A DNA stretch of 64,000 nucleotides. Origin: Hortaea werneckii (Eukaryota > Ascomycota > Dothideomycetes > Mycosphaerellales > Teratosphaeriaceae). Of the stretch, positions 21,197-31,545 are shown in pieces. The DNA lies in contig JBAOKB010000077.1 of NCBI GenBank assembly GCA_037044905.1, positions 806,001 to 870,000 of the forward strand, read 5' to 3'. The notes beneath the pieces were generated by a model. The model saw only the letters and a program-made list of their open reading frames with translations, was not told the DNA's origin and ran no database searches. Positions within the stretch are counted from its first letter, which is position 1. Each line of letters opens with the position of its first letter. Both the position numbers and the translations under genes were made by a program.

Positions 21197-24100
21197 ATGG
21201 ACGAGCTCTTCGACGTGTTCGATGAGAAGGCGCCGAAGCCAAGTGAAGGAGGCAAGAAAGAGAAGAAAAGCAAGAAGAGATCTGCGAGCGGCGACTTCAA
21301 GAACCAAGCACAACAGCCAAATGGCGACGCCCATATGGAAGATGCGCCCCAGGAAAATGGTCAGACTCCTGCGAATGGCGAGGGGCAAGGCGACGAGACG
21401 CAGCGCAACCAAAAGCGCCAGCGCAAAGATGACGAGCCCGAACCCATAGTCACGGACATGTTCGAGACCCAGCAATCGCGAGAACTCGAAGCTGCAGCAG
21501 GTCTCCAAGCACAGAAGGATGATCAGGCAGTGGTTCTATCGCATCAAGTGCGACATCAAGTCTCACTGCCACCGGACTACGACTATGTTCCGATCTCCCA
21601 GCACAAGGCACCCGAGAAACCAGCGAGAGAATGGCCTTTCACTCTGGATCCTTTCCAGCAGGTCTCCATTGCTTCCATCGAGCGCAACGAAAGCGTCCTG
21701 GTGTCTGCGCACACGAGTGCGGGCAAGACGGTGGTGGCAGAGTATGCCATTGCGCAGTGCTTGAAAAACAACCAGAGAGTCATCTACACAAGTCCAATCA
21801 AAGCGCTGAGCAACCAGAAGTATCGTGAGTTCAGCGCTGAGTTTGGAGATTGTGGTCTCATGACTGGAGATGTTACTATTAACCCAACGGCCACGTGCCT
21901 GGTAATGACGACCGAAATTCTGCGATCAATGTTGTATCGAGGGTCTGAGATTATGCGAGAGGTGGCGTGGGTATTGTTTGACGAGGTGCACTACATGCGC
22001 GACAAGTCAAGAGGTGTTGTTTGGGAGGAGACCATCATCCTCCTTCCGGACAAGGTACGCTATGTCTTTTTGTCGGCCACGATTCCGAACGCCATGCAAT
22101 TCGCCGAGTGGATCACCAAGACGCACAATCAACCATGCCACGTTGTATACACCGACTTTCGACCTACACCATTACAACACTACTTTTTCCCGGCTGGCGC
22201 CGATGGAATCCATCTTGTGGTCGACGAGAAGGGTGTCTTCCGTGAAGAGAATTTTAACAAGGCAATGTCATCGATTGCCGACAAGGCTGGCGACGACGGC
22301 AGCGATCCGTTGGCAAAGCGCAAAGGCAAGGGCAAAGACAAAAAGACGAACAAGGGTGGAAGAAGGAGGGACCAACGGACATCTACAAAATCGTGAAGAT
22401 GATTATGATGAAGAACTACAACCCGGTCATTGTGTTCTCATTCTCAAAGCGTGAATGCGAGAACTACGCGTTGCAGATGTCTCAATTGGCCTTCAACGAC
22501 GAGTCTGAAAAGGCCATGGTCACTAAGGTCTTCAACTCTGCCATCGAGATGCTTTCCGACGAAGACAAAGAACTCCCACAGATCCAGCACATCCTGCCAC
22601 TCCTTCGCCGCGGTATCGGTATTCACCATTCTGGTCTCCTTCCGATCCTCAAGGAGACCATCGAAATTCTTTTCCAAGAAGGTCTCATCAAAGTCCTTTT
22701 TGCCACTGAGACATTCTCTATCGGTCTAAACATGCCTGCCAAGACAGTCGTCTTCACATCAGTGCGCAAGTTCGACGGCACAGGCCTGAGGTGGGTGACA
22801 CCATCAGAATTCATTCAGATGTCTGGTCGAGCTGGACGTAGAGGTCTGGATGAGCGCGGTATTGTCATCATGATGATTGACGAAAAGATGGAGCCTACTG
22901 CCGCAAAAGAGATTGTGCGTGGCGAGCAAGACAAGCTCAATTCCGCTTTCTACCTCGGTTACAACATGATTCTCAACCTTCTACGTGTGGAGGGTATCAG
23001 CCCCGATTTCATGCTCGAAAGATGCTTCTTCCAATTCCAGAATGCCGCATCAGTCACTGGGCTGGAAAAGGAGCTTGCGGAACTTGAGCAGAAGCGTGCG
23101 GATATGGTGATTGATCAGGAATCCGAAATTAAGGAGTATTACGATCTCCGCCAGAACATCAACAACTACACGCAGGAGATGAAAGCAGTGATTACGCACC
23201 CACAGTACCTGTTAAAGTTCTTACAGTCAGGCCGTCTAGTACGCATCAAGTACAAAGACTATGACTTTGGTTGGGGTGCGGTGGTCAACTGGCTGAGCGT
23301 GAAGCCGCAGAAAGGGCAGACGGAGGATGACATTCCTCCAGGATCGAAGGTGGTGGTGGACGTTTTGATGAACGTCGCTTCTGACGCCTCGCCGCCACCA
23401 CAGGGGTCGAAGCTGAATCAGGACCTCCCGCCTGGCATTCAACCGCCTGCGCCAGGTGAGAAAGGTAAGATGGAAGTGGTTCCGGTCATGAATGGTACTC
23501 TCGACTCGATTGGTCACATCAGGGTGTTCTTACCCAACGACCTCAGGACGCAGGAGCAGCGCAACACGGTGCGCAAAGCGCTCGAGGAGATTGCTAAGCG
23601 CTTCCCCGACGGCATCGCTATCCTGGACCCAATCGAGAACATGAACATCCGCGACGAGTCCTTCAAGAAACTCCTACGCAAGATCGAAGTTCTGGAGCAC
23701 AAGCTCCTGAACAGCCCGATGCATAAATCCGAACAGCTGCCGGCGCTTTACAACCAGTACGCAGCCAAGGTCGAGCTCACCAGCGAGATCAAGAACAAGC
23801 GCAAGCAAATCGCCGACGCCCTTTCCGTCCTCCAACTCGACGAGCTCAAGAACCGCAAGCGCGTCCTGCGACGGCTCGGCTTCATCAACGACGCCGACGT
23901 CGTGCAGCTCAAAGCCCGCGTCGCGTGCGAGATCAGCACGGGCGACGAGCTCGTCCTCTCCGAGCTCCTCTTCAACCGCTTCTTCAACGAGATGACGCCC
24001 GAGCAGTGCGCCGCCGCGCTCAGCTGCTTCATCTTCGAGGAGAAGAGCAATGAAGCACCGACCCTTAAGGAGGAGCTGGGTAAGCCTTTCCGTGAGATCC

Positions 24101-24502
24101 AGGCCCAGGCCCGTACTGTCGCCAAGGTTAGCATGGAGAGTAAGGTCCTCGTCAACGAGGAAGAGTATCTCAATAGCTTCAAGTGTGAGTTGATGGAAGT
24201 GGTGTATGCGTGGACACAGGGGGCTTCTTTCGCTGCTATCTGGTAAGTTCCTGACTCTCTCCCTCTTCATACTTTTTTTAGTTGGATGATGAATTCGAGC
24301 TGACATGACTTTTCTCCACAGTAAAATGACGGACGTATATGAGGGTAGTCTGATCCGTCTTTTCCGACGACTAGAAGAGCTTCTACGCCAAATCGCCCAG
24401 GCCTCCAAAGTTATGGGTAGCGAGGAGTTGGAGCAGAAGTTTGAAGCCGCGCTCGGTAAAGTGCGGAGAGATATTGTCGCGGCCCAGTCTTTGTACTTGT
24501 AG
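21197..24502 (+). CDS. MTR4: ATP-dependent RNA helicase MTR4 (Ski2-like), with apparent 1-nt frameshift
   Basis: Helicase of the TRAMP and nuclear exosome pathway that unwinds RNA for 3' processing and decay. Residues 1-110 are charged and disordered. Then come Walker A AHTSAGKT (K178), SPIKALSNQK, the DEVH box (near 262), SATIPNAMQFAEWI, and after about residue 400 KNYNPVIVFSFSKREC, FATETFSIGLNMPA and QMSGRAGRRG. The arch/KOW domain and C-terminal helical bundle follow. The frame that starts at 21197 runs into a stop after ...KTNKGGRRRDQRTSTKS, while the homologous EGPTDIYKIVKMIMMKNY is in another frame. The shift falls at about 22355-22362 and is repaired by one extra base. A 3' intron covers 24243-24321; exons are 21197-24242 and 24322-24502, about 1,075 residues if intact. 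Confidence 0.9.
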
Positions 24503-24730
24503 ATATTGGATATGGTATTCATTGCGCACTGCGCGGATTAGAAGATTGTCCACTTTACAGTGATAGTTTTGGAAGGTCCTGGCAAGGCTGGCAGCATGGA
24601 AGTGCAGACGTTAACATCATTCATGAACGCATTCGCAATAAAGACACGTTGAAATTCACCCCCTGCACAACATCCAAATCCTCTTGCAGTAACAGAGGAA
24701 ACCAAGGTGTATTAAGATCCTAGCCAACTA

Positions 24731-25834
24731 CTACGGCCGGCGTACTACCTGCGCACTACCGAGGACGCTGTCTACATACGCATCAGCTTCCCTCCCCACA
24801 CGCACTGTGTCCAACCTACGCAACGCATTCCGCTGCGCCTCCAGCGTCTCGGGCTGCTCGAAAACATCCTTCATAATCTCGCCTTCCTTCCTCCAATACT
24901 CATCCGCCTTCCCTCTCATCCCCGCATCGCGCACGGCGCCATTCCGCAGAACCCCGACCCCTTTCGCCCGCGTCAGCGTCCGTTCCAAGTCCTGCGCATG
25001 GTCGGCCAGGCGCTCCGCGGTCGACGGCGGGTTCAGGAACGCTCGCCCCGTGGCTTGCAGCCAGATTACCCAGCCCAGCACTCCGTCCATCCCCGCTATC
25101 GCCAGCCCCCGCCACACCTGTACTTTCCAGTACACGAAGTCGATCTCGCTCAGCCGCGTGCTGCGCGCGTTGGGTCGGTCGTCGTATGTCGCCGTGAACC
25201 AGATCTCGGCGACCCCGAGCACGAGACCCGCGATGGCGGCGACGGTGCGCCAGCGCGCGCCTTCTTTGCCGCTGAGCGCGCCGGAGGTCGCGATCCCGAG
25301 CGCGAAGAGGTGGAGCAGGTGCGGCGCCATGATCGACGGCAGCGCGTAGTAGAAGTACGTTTCGCCTGCGCCGATGTCGCCCGTGTTGGTGAAGGGACAG
25401 GTGGTCAGGACGCGCGGGCCGTAGTGCGCGTAGAGCAGTCGGGCGTCGAGGCCGCCGTCGTCTAACACCTCGCGGAGCTTGAGGTCTTCGGCGCTAAGGG
25501 GTTTGATGGCCGACAGTCGGGTCAGTAGCACGCCACCGGGCGTTTGCAGTCGTGAGCCCGTCTGCCGGAAGATATTTGCGGGCGCGAAGACGGGGAGCGT
25601 GGATAGGAAGGCGACTAGGCCGGAGATGAATAAGACCATTAATGCGTACGAGGTGCTTGTTGGCACATTGCGGATGGTGCTTGGCGGTCTTGACTTGATT
25701 GATCTGTAGAATGCAAGAGCCTTTGGTACCAGGATGGGCCCGAAGAAGAGGAGTAAGGACTGAAGACTGCAGTGAGTGTCAGCTAGCGTTGTAAGTTTTC
25801 GACAGGAGTTATCTTACTTTGACCACGATACCAT
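24731..25834 (-). CDS. Multi-pass membrane protein, unassigned
   Basis: Two coding exons: a tiny first exon of 17 nt (25834-25818, encoding MVSWS plus two bases) and 25766-24731, with a 51-nt intron (donor GTAAGA, acceptor CTGCAG). The product has 350 residues. Five hydrophobic segments are visible: SLLLFFGPILVPKALAFY, ALMVLFISGLVAFLSTLPVF, IMAPHLLHLFALGIATSG, TVAAIAGLVLGVAEIWFTA and GLAIAGMDGVLGWVIWL. Between segments 2 and 3 lies a conserved-looking loop (LDARLLYAHYGPRVLTTC). The C-terminal ~110 residues are a charged helical tail. Function is not known to me. The first-exon model is supported because the upstream reading frame continues with clear membrane-type residues beyond the first in-frame initiator of the long exon, which is only GTG. 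Confidence 0.72.
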
Positions 25835-26246
25835 CTTGCTTTACACTTGCCAATGACGGGTTGGATTGTAGACGAGTTGTCAAGACGTTGTTGTGCTGGC
25901 CGAGGCATTGATCGTCTTACGCTAGCGATTGGCGGAACTTTTCCGACTGATGGGGACATTGCACAACGTTTGGTTGTACCTACTACTACTATACTCATAG
26001 TACTTACTACAACTCATGATCATAGTTGAAACTCAGGTCTACACCTCGACACAGTAGCGAAAGCTCGTAAGCAAACACTTAAATCGACGTGACACTAGTC
26101 AATTTTGGGAGGGGAAAAAGGCGTGAATTAGAAGTAATAGAGTGAAGATGTGTTTCTGGTTTCTAGCTATTCAGGATATCTCGCAGGTCATACACGATTA
26201 GAATCATCGTACACGTATTTCTTTTCTAATTCCCTTTTTCTTTTTC
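25835..26246. other. Intergenic, nothing recognised
   Basis: Between two minus-strand genes: the leader of the membrane protein and the 3' end of the AHC1-like gene. Contains an A/T-rich stretch at 26215-26245. Confidence 0.5.
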
Positions 26247-28343
26247 TCACGCATCCTTGCCGAGCTGGGTCGATGAGCCACTGGCCGTTCTCAGGCCGTT
26301 CTCATCCGCAGCAAGCATGCTATTCCTTCGGATCAGCACCCCGTGCTGGCCGTCCATGGCATCGTCGACAGCAACGTCAAGATCCATGCTGTCCATCCTC
26401 TCACCACAGCCACCGCCTCTCCGTACACCCAGGATCGGGTGAGAGATGGGCGCGTGGGGCACCTCGTCTTCCGACGCGGAGCCGTGGTCGTCGTCTTCAT
26501 GATCGCTCACTAAGCCAGGGTTGCTGTCAGCAGTGTGCGGGCTGAGATTAGGTGACTGCTCGCTGAGAGACTCGATGGTCTTGCCCGACCCCTGAGATGG
26601 CACAGACAGGCCAGTCGCAGGGACGGGAGCGAGAGGGGAGGGTCGGTGACGTTGCGTCGAGTCCCACTGTCCTTTACGGCTAGTTGGTCTCGGAGCAACG
26701 CCCGTCGGCGCCAGAGAGCCTGCTCTGTTGGCGCCGGATATAGTGCGAGAGCCGGAATCAGGTGCCACTGGAGAAGAGGTGTCGACGGGATCGGGTGAGC
26801 TAAGGTCCTCCAGACCAATGTCTACTTTCTCCTTGGCATTTGAGATAGCTTGCTCGAGATTGCCACCAAGCTTGTGCTTTGCAAAGTGAGCTGATAAGCG
26901 TGGGGCTTGAGAACTAGGTGTAAGCCGACCACCTTTAGAGGATGGCGCAGCTTGCGACATGGACGGGACAGGCAGCGGCTTTGGAGTGCTGACTTGCTTG
27001 GGTGGCTGAGGCGCAGACAGGCCCGTCGCAGTCGCAGTGTTCATGGGGTGAACAAAGTTCTGAGTCTTGTACGGTGTCGTGACCGTGGAGGCAGGTCGAC
27101 TGACGCTCTGCTTAGGGGCAGCAGCAGGCTGAGCCTGAGCCTCAGGAGACAGATTGGCAAGTTCATGTTCCTCCAGTAGCCTTCCACAGTCGACAGCGGC
27201 CGCGTCGTGCGACTTGTAATCCACCTTATGCGCAATGCGACAATGGTTCAAGAAGCCCTGGATACTGGAGAAATTGCCACGTGAACAGTTGTTGCAGATG
27301 AGTTTCACGAGCTGACCGTCTGTTGATCGCCTCAACACCAGAGGTGCAGACTTGTCTTTTGGTGGGGCCGCAACAGGATAGTTAGGTAGACTATGCATAG
27401 CGTCTGATCCTCGGCTAGGCACCGAGACAGACTTCTGCACCGACTTCCGTGAGGTATGCTGGCCGCGCGACGAGCGAACGCCCGTGTATGGACCACTGTC
27501 AGCAGGTGCTAGGAGATGCTCTGGCACTGGGTCAAATTGCGCATCGGGAAGCAACCATTGCCGATAGTGACGCGAGTAGGGTCCATCGGTCACGCCGTAC
27601 GGAGAGGCATGACTCGGGCGAGTGAAACCGAGTGGTGGTGCGATCGCAGAGCCAGTGCCAGCCGAGATAGATGCTGTTGGCCCTTCGCTTCCAGGATAAG
27701 GTCGAAGTTCGCAGCGTCGCAGTTGTTCCAGGGCGACTTGGCATTTCGCAAGCTCCTGCTCGATCAGCCGAAGCTCATTATGCTTCATGAGGATTTGCAT
27801 GTTGAACTCGTTCTCGATGACTTGCTGGAGCGGCGACATGCCTTGAGCATTCTCTGCAGCTGCCTTAGTTGATTCTGTGGTAACGTTATCCTGTGCTTGG
27901 GGAGGCGACAGCTTTGAATCTGGTGAAGCTTCACCTTTGGCTGCAGAGCCCCCCTCATTACCTGTGAAAGAATCGGCGCGGCCTTGTGGTACTGAGGAGA
28001 CAGCATTCGAAACATTGCTTTGCTGCGCACTCGCGCTCGAAGGAGCTGCGCGAGGTGTTTGAGCAGTATCAAGCTTACTTTGCGGCTCTACGTGAGCGGC
28101 GGCCGGTCTCATGGTGTTCGGAGGCAGTTGCTGGAGCGCGTCGCCATCCGGACGCTGCTTCTTGATTGAGCTGTCCGGGAGTGGCAAAGAGCCTGCCTCC
28201 GGACTCTCCGTCCGCTTGCGCTTCAACTTGTTCAACATAGGCACACAAGTGTCCACCACGGGCGAAGTGCAGACTCCACCGCTTATTTGCATTTTCGGAG
28301 CAATCTGGTCAGAACACCAGGGAAGCTTGAAGTAGCTTTGCAT
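26247..28343 (-). CDS. AHC1-like C2H2 zinc-finger protein (ADA histone acetyltransferase complex type)
   Basis: Likely nuclear protein related to Ahc1, the ADA-specific subunit of the Gcn5 acetyltransferase complex. Intronless, 698 residues from the ATG at 28343; later in-frame Met codons at residues 18 and 36 are alternatives. Most of the protein is Ser/Pro/Ala-rich and disordered. A bipartite basic patch KLKRKRTES lies near residue 40. A coiled segment is at about 165-200 (LQQVIENEFNMQILMKHNELRLIEQELAKCQVALEQLRR). The single zinc-finger-like block at about 345-385 (LVKLICNNCSRGNFSSIQGFLNHCRIAHKV) has C-x2-C and H-x4-H spacing and resembles the AHC1-type finger. The C-terminal part is acidic (DHEDDDHGSASEDE). 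The family call rests on this finger and the coiled segment; the rest is too disordered to help. Confidence 0.7.
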   Translation of the reverse strand: MQSYFKLPWCSDQIAPKMQISGGVCTSPVVDTCVPMLNKLKRKRTESPEAGSLPLPDSSIKKQRPDGDALQQLPPNTMRPAAAHVEPQSKLDTAQTPRAAPSSASAQQSNVSNAVSSVPQGRADSFTGNEGGSAAKGEASPDSKLSPPQAQDNVTTESTKAAAENAQGMSPLQQVIENEFNMQILMKHNELRLIEQELAKCQVALEQLRRCELRPYPGSEGPTASISAGTGSAIAPPLGFTRPSHASPYGVTDGPYSRHYRQWLLPDAQFDPVPEHLLAPADSGPYTGVRSSRGQHTSRKSVQKSVSVPSRGSDAMHSLPNYPVAAPPKDKSAPLVLRRSTDGQLVKLICNNCSRGNFSSIQGFLNHCRIAHKVDYKSHDAAAVDCGRLLEEHELANLSPEAQAQPAAAPKQSVSRPASTVTTPYKTQNFVHPMNTATATGLSAPQPPKQVSTPKPLPVPSMSQAAPSSKGGRLTPSSQAPRLSAHFAKHKLGGNLEQAISNAKEKVDIGLEDLSSPDPVDTSSPVAPDSGSRTISGANRAGSLAPTGVAPRPTSRKGQWDSTQRHRPSPLAPVPATGLSVPSQGSGKTIESLSEQSPNLSPHTADSNPGLVSDHEDDDHGSASEDEVPHAPISHPILGVRRGGGCGERMDSMDLDVAVDDAMDGQHGVLIRRNSMLAADENGLRTASGSSTQLGKDA

Positions 28344-29406
28344 GATCGGTATCTAGGCTTCAGGAAGCCGTACAGTGCTGCCTCAGCCTAGTGCCCCCCA
28401 TAAACCGATCGTCGCTCCCCGACTGTCGTAAAGTCCGTCTTAACACCGGCGCATCCGATTTCGAACGCGTTCTACTGTCTTCTCTGTGAGTCACAAAGAA
28501 GCGCGATGACTCTGTATTGTGAGGCAGATCAAGGCTGGTTCAGGTAAGTCGTGTGGAAGTCGGTTTGTCGCTCGATTCGACGGGGAAGCTGTGTGAAACG
28601 CGCGCCAGGAACGTCAAGATAAGCGGCAGAGAGAGTCCAGTCGTCGCCGCGAGGCTGTAGTGTATTATAAAGGAGTCTAGTTACTATTAAAACAAAACCA
28701 AGAGGATGAAGAGTAAAGAGGTGGAAAAAGAAAGGCCGTAATGCGGGAAGGGGCCTGGGGGGTGTGGTGTCGGAGAGGTGGCTTGCTGGTGCCGTTGGAA
28801 GTCGAAGGTGGACGTGGACTTGGAGAAGATGGGCGGAGGTGCATCAGCAACTCCCTGTGGAGCTCTAACCCAAACGAGTCTTGACGCAACTACTCCGTTT
28901 CTTAGTTGCCGATTATGCAGCGGGCCCACGGCGGCGGTGTAACTTCCTATTCGCCCGTGGGGCTGTCGCGAAGATGAGCCGTTTCTTCCAGAACGATTGA
29001 TTCCAAGGGAAATGGAGTTGGACTGGTGAGATCGGAATAATGGCGATCTACTATGTAAGGTGCATCTCCCCAGGTCCAGAGATGCCGTCGACTACGACCG
29101 ATGTTTGGGGTGACTTTGGAAGGCGGATTGTACTGTGCCGTCTGATGGGACAACACGCAATCGGAATGCTTCAACACGTCCGCGGCGTGCCGGTGACTGT
29201 GACTCGCGCTTGCTCGACTTAGCGTCCGCGTCACGTGTCACCTTAGCAAACGCCACGTATCTCGGAAGTACGGCCGTGCCGGGCTCCACCGCAAGGGGAA
29301 GGAGCAGCGGAGGTAGTGGCTGGCTCCGTCACGCAGCAGATGAAACAGCAGCCCGCATAGCTGAAAGAGAGACTACCTAGGTAGACCTCCCAGGTCGCGA
29401 ATCATC
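28344..29406. other. Divergent promoter region, AHC1-like / Alba-like
   Basis: Over 1 kb between outward-facing genes. No convincing exon. The end of the region carries a perfect TACCTAGGTA palindrome at 29374-29383, listed separately. Confidence 0.55.
29374..29383. repeat. TACCTAGGTA palindrome, copy 1
   Basis: Perfect 10-bp inverted repeat 23 bp before the Alba-like start codon. Two more identical copies occur in this window at 58399 and 60923, each upstream of a gene. Confidence 0.7.
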
Positions 29407-29948
29407 ATGACGGTTCCAGGCCAGCGTGATGATAGTGATGCTCGCTTACTGAAGTATCGCCATGTCCAGCTAAATGTTGTCTCATCGACCCAGATCGCCA
29501 GCCGGACAAGCAAAATTATTTCTCACCTGGACGAACAACCCGGTGAGGATGGTAAACCGACCGTTGTGAGCCTGACTGCTCGGGCAAAAGCAGCGAGCAA
29601 ACTCATAAGTATCGCGGAAATCGTGAAAAGGGACCTTGCCGCTCGAGATGTTAGGTGCTATCAATACAACGCTCTCGACTCAGAGCTGGCAGACATTCCC
29701 CGCGATAGACGCCCGAAACAACCAGCGGACTCTGTAGGCGGGGCGGAGGAAGATGGGGAATCGGACGAAGCGTTTGAGACTATGGGTGCTCCGACCGGAC
29801 CAACGAAGAAGCGAAGCGTGCCCGTGATGACCATCTACTTCTCCAAGGTGCCAATCAAGGAGCTCAAAGCAGACTACGGGTAAGTCACAACATGGTCATT
29901 TACGCCGCACAAGCCTGCTAACAATCCAATAGCGAGCAGCGTCAATGA
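29407..29948 (+). CDS. Alba-like DNA/RNA-binding domain protein
   Basis: Small nucleic-acid-binding protein of the Alba superfamily; fungal members relate to RNase P/MRP-type and chromatin Alba proteins. Exons 29407-29879 and 29933-29948 (intron 53 nt, phase 2, GTAAGT...CAATAG) give 162 residues ending DYGEQRQ. The core is at about 15-85: KYRHVQLNVVSSTQIASRTSKII, then VVSLTARAKAASKLISIAEIVKRDLAARDVRCYQYNAL, which matches the beta1-alpha1-beta2-alpha2 part of the Alba fold with the conserved A.KA...LISIAEI helix. An acidic insert (EEDGESDEAFE, about 118-128) separates it from the final strand VPVMTIYFSKVPIKEL. The very short last exon is supported by the terminal GEQ also common in family members. 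It is convergent with the aminotransferase. Confidence 0.8.
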
Positions 29949-30201
29949 TTGGAGATTGAGTATCCTTACACCGCCCTCAGATCCATGCATCAAGCGCAGG
30001 TAGGATCGAGAGAATCACACTTTGAGCAAACTTGAAACCTGCGAAGGGCAAGTCATGGCAGGCAGAGAGGTCCCTAGCAAAAACAGTCTTCACCGACGTC
30101 TTACCTATAGAGCCAGAAATCAGAGGTATGTGACAGCACATGAATAATGTCTATTTCTCATCATTCGCCAAGCGCTTCAAAACTACCTACTAATCAACTT
30201 T

Positions 30202-31545
30202 CTAGGCCTTCTCATCCACCACAATGCCCCACTCATGGGACGCATTGCCGTACATGATGTCGACCAGCCACTGCTTAATCGTGCGGGCATAGGCGCCGCT
30301 GTCGCCATCCATCGGAATATCAATATCACCACCGCGGAAGTGGATCAGTCCCACAGGAGCAATGAAGAAAGCAGTTCCAGCCGCAAAGGCCTCGATGAAC
30401 CTGCCTTCCTTATGCGCCTCGATCAGTTCGTCCATAGTAAACCGTCTCTCAACCACCTCTACAGGCTCCAACCCGTCCCACTCTGCAGCAAGTCTTTCCT
30501 TAGCCAGATCAATAACCGAAGCGCGCGTGACACCCTCGAGAATGATCCTCTCGTTCAACGGCGCGGTGATCAACTCCAGCTTCCCCGTCTCCTTAGAGCG
30601 AACCACGACGAAGAAATTACTCGCCCCGGCCTCCGTCACAAACGACTCCTTCCCAAACAACCACAGCACCTGATCGAACCCCCTCGCTCGCGCCTCGCCC
30701 TGCGCAACCAGCGAAGGCCCATAATTCGCCCCGACCTTCGCATAACCAAACCCGCCAGGCCACGCTCTAATCGTGTCCTCAGACGAAGCCAACAGCTTCA
30801 ACCCACTCGTCCCCTTCTTCTTATTTCCCCCCTGTCCATTCGCACCCCCATCCAGCGCCGGCGGCGCCGGCGTCGCCAAACTCCTTGTCATATCCGGGAA
30901 ACACGCAATAATAACATACAGCAACGCCTCCTTCGGCCGCTGCACACCCAACGCCTCCTCAGTCGCAATAAACGTCGGCCGCACATAAAGAAAACCCCCC
31001 TTCCTCTCCTTCGGCAGCCACTTGGCCCCATCCTGCGCCGCAAGCGCAATAATCATCTTCTCCAGCTCCCGCGGCTCGAAATCCGGCAGCGCGATCCGCG
31101 CCGCCGATTGTCGCATCCGGGCACAGTTCCGCGCGATCCGGAATAGTCGCAGCTTGCCGTCGTACCCTCTGTACAGTTTCAGTCCCTCGAAGCATTCCGT
31201 CGCGTAGTGTAGCACGCTCGCCGTCGGCATGATGGAGAAGGCGCCGTAGGGTTTCAGTTCGGGCGCTTCCCACCCGCTTTCCGCCGTCCAGCGCGCGGTG
31301 ATCATGTGGTCGGTGCAGGTCTTTTGGGCTTTGGTTTCGGCGCTGTCTGGGGCGGGCACGGGGCGGGGATTCTGGGTTAGGGTGATTTTCATGCTCGAGG
31401 CGTCTAGGCGTGCTAGACCCTCGTCGTCCGTGCCGTTCGTGTTGGGGAGCATGTGTTTGATGCCCGCTTTCGTGAGGGAGGTAGCGGTCGATCCGGTAGG
31501 CGTCGATGTGCCTGAGGACTCGGGCGTGATGGGTGCTGGAGCCAT
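30202..31545 (-). CDS. Branched-chain amino acid aminotransferase (BCAT)
   Basis: PLP enzyme of fold type IV that interconverts leucine, isoleucine and valine with their 2-oxo acids. Intronless, 447 residues from ATG 31545. Recognisable stretches are ALHYATECFEGLK-type (here SVLHYATECFEGLKLYRG), RLFRIARNCARMRQSAARIALP, GFLYVRPTFIATEEALGV, the PLP-lysine segment WPGGFGYAKVGANYG (K270), GFDQVLWLFG, VTEAGASNFFVV and ITAPLNERIILEGVTRASV. An unusual insert of about 22 residues (about 221-243, Pro/Ala/Gly/Asn/Lys-rich) precedes LKLLASSEDTIRAWPGG. The first ~30 residues are Ser/Thr-rich without a clear matrix presequence, so a cytosolic isoform is more likely, though this is uncertain. Short repeats upstream (31828-32216) may be regulatory. 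Confidence 0.93.
   Translation of the reverse strand: MAPAPITPESSGTSTPTGSTATSLTKAGIKHMLPNTNGTDDEGLARLDASSMKITLTQNPRPVPAPDSAETKAQKTCTDHMITARWTAESGWEAPELKPYGAFSIMPTASVLHYATECFEGLKLYRGYDGKLRLFRIARNCARMRQSAARIALPDFEPRELEKMIIALAAQDGAKWLPKERKGGFLYVRPTFIATEEALGVQRPKEALLYVIIACFPDMTRSLATPAPPALDGGANGQGGNKKKGTSGLKLLASSEDTIRAWPGGFGYAKVGANYGPSLVAQGEARARGFDQVLWLFGKESFVTEAGASNFFVVVRSKETGKLELITAPLNERIILEGVTRASVIDLAKERLAAEWDGLEPVEVVERRFTMDELIEAHKEGRFIEAFAAGTAFFIAPVGLIHFRGGDIDIPMDGDSGAYARTIKQWLVDIMYGNASHEWGIVVDEKA

Noticed and set aside
22356..22398. A 43-nt intron as explanation of the MTR4 frame change
   Set aside because: Removing it puts the downstream sequence in the wrong frame and deletes conserved residues.
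23674..24522. Antisense frame of 282 codons over MTR4
   Set aside because: Shadow of the GC-biased third codon positions of MTR4.
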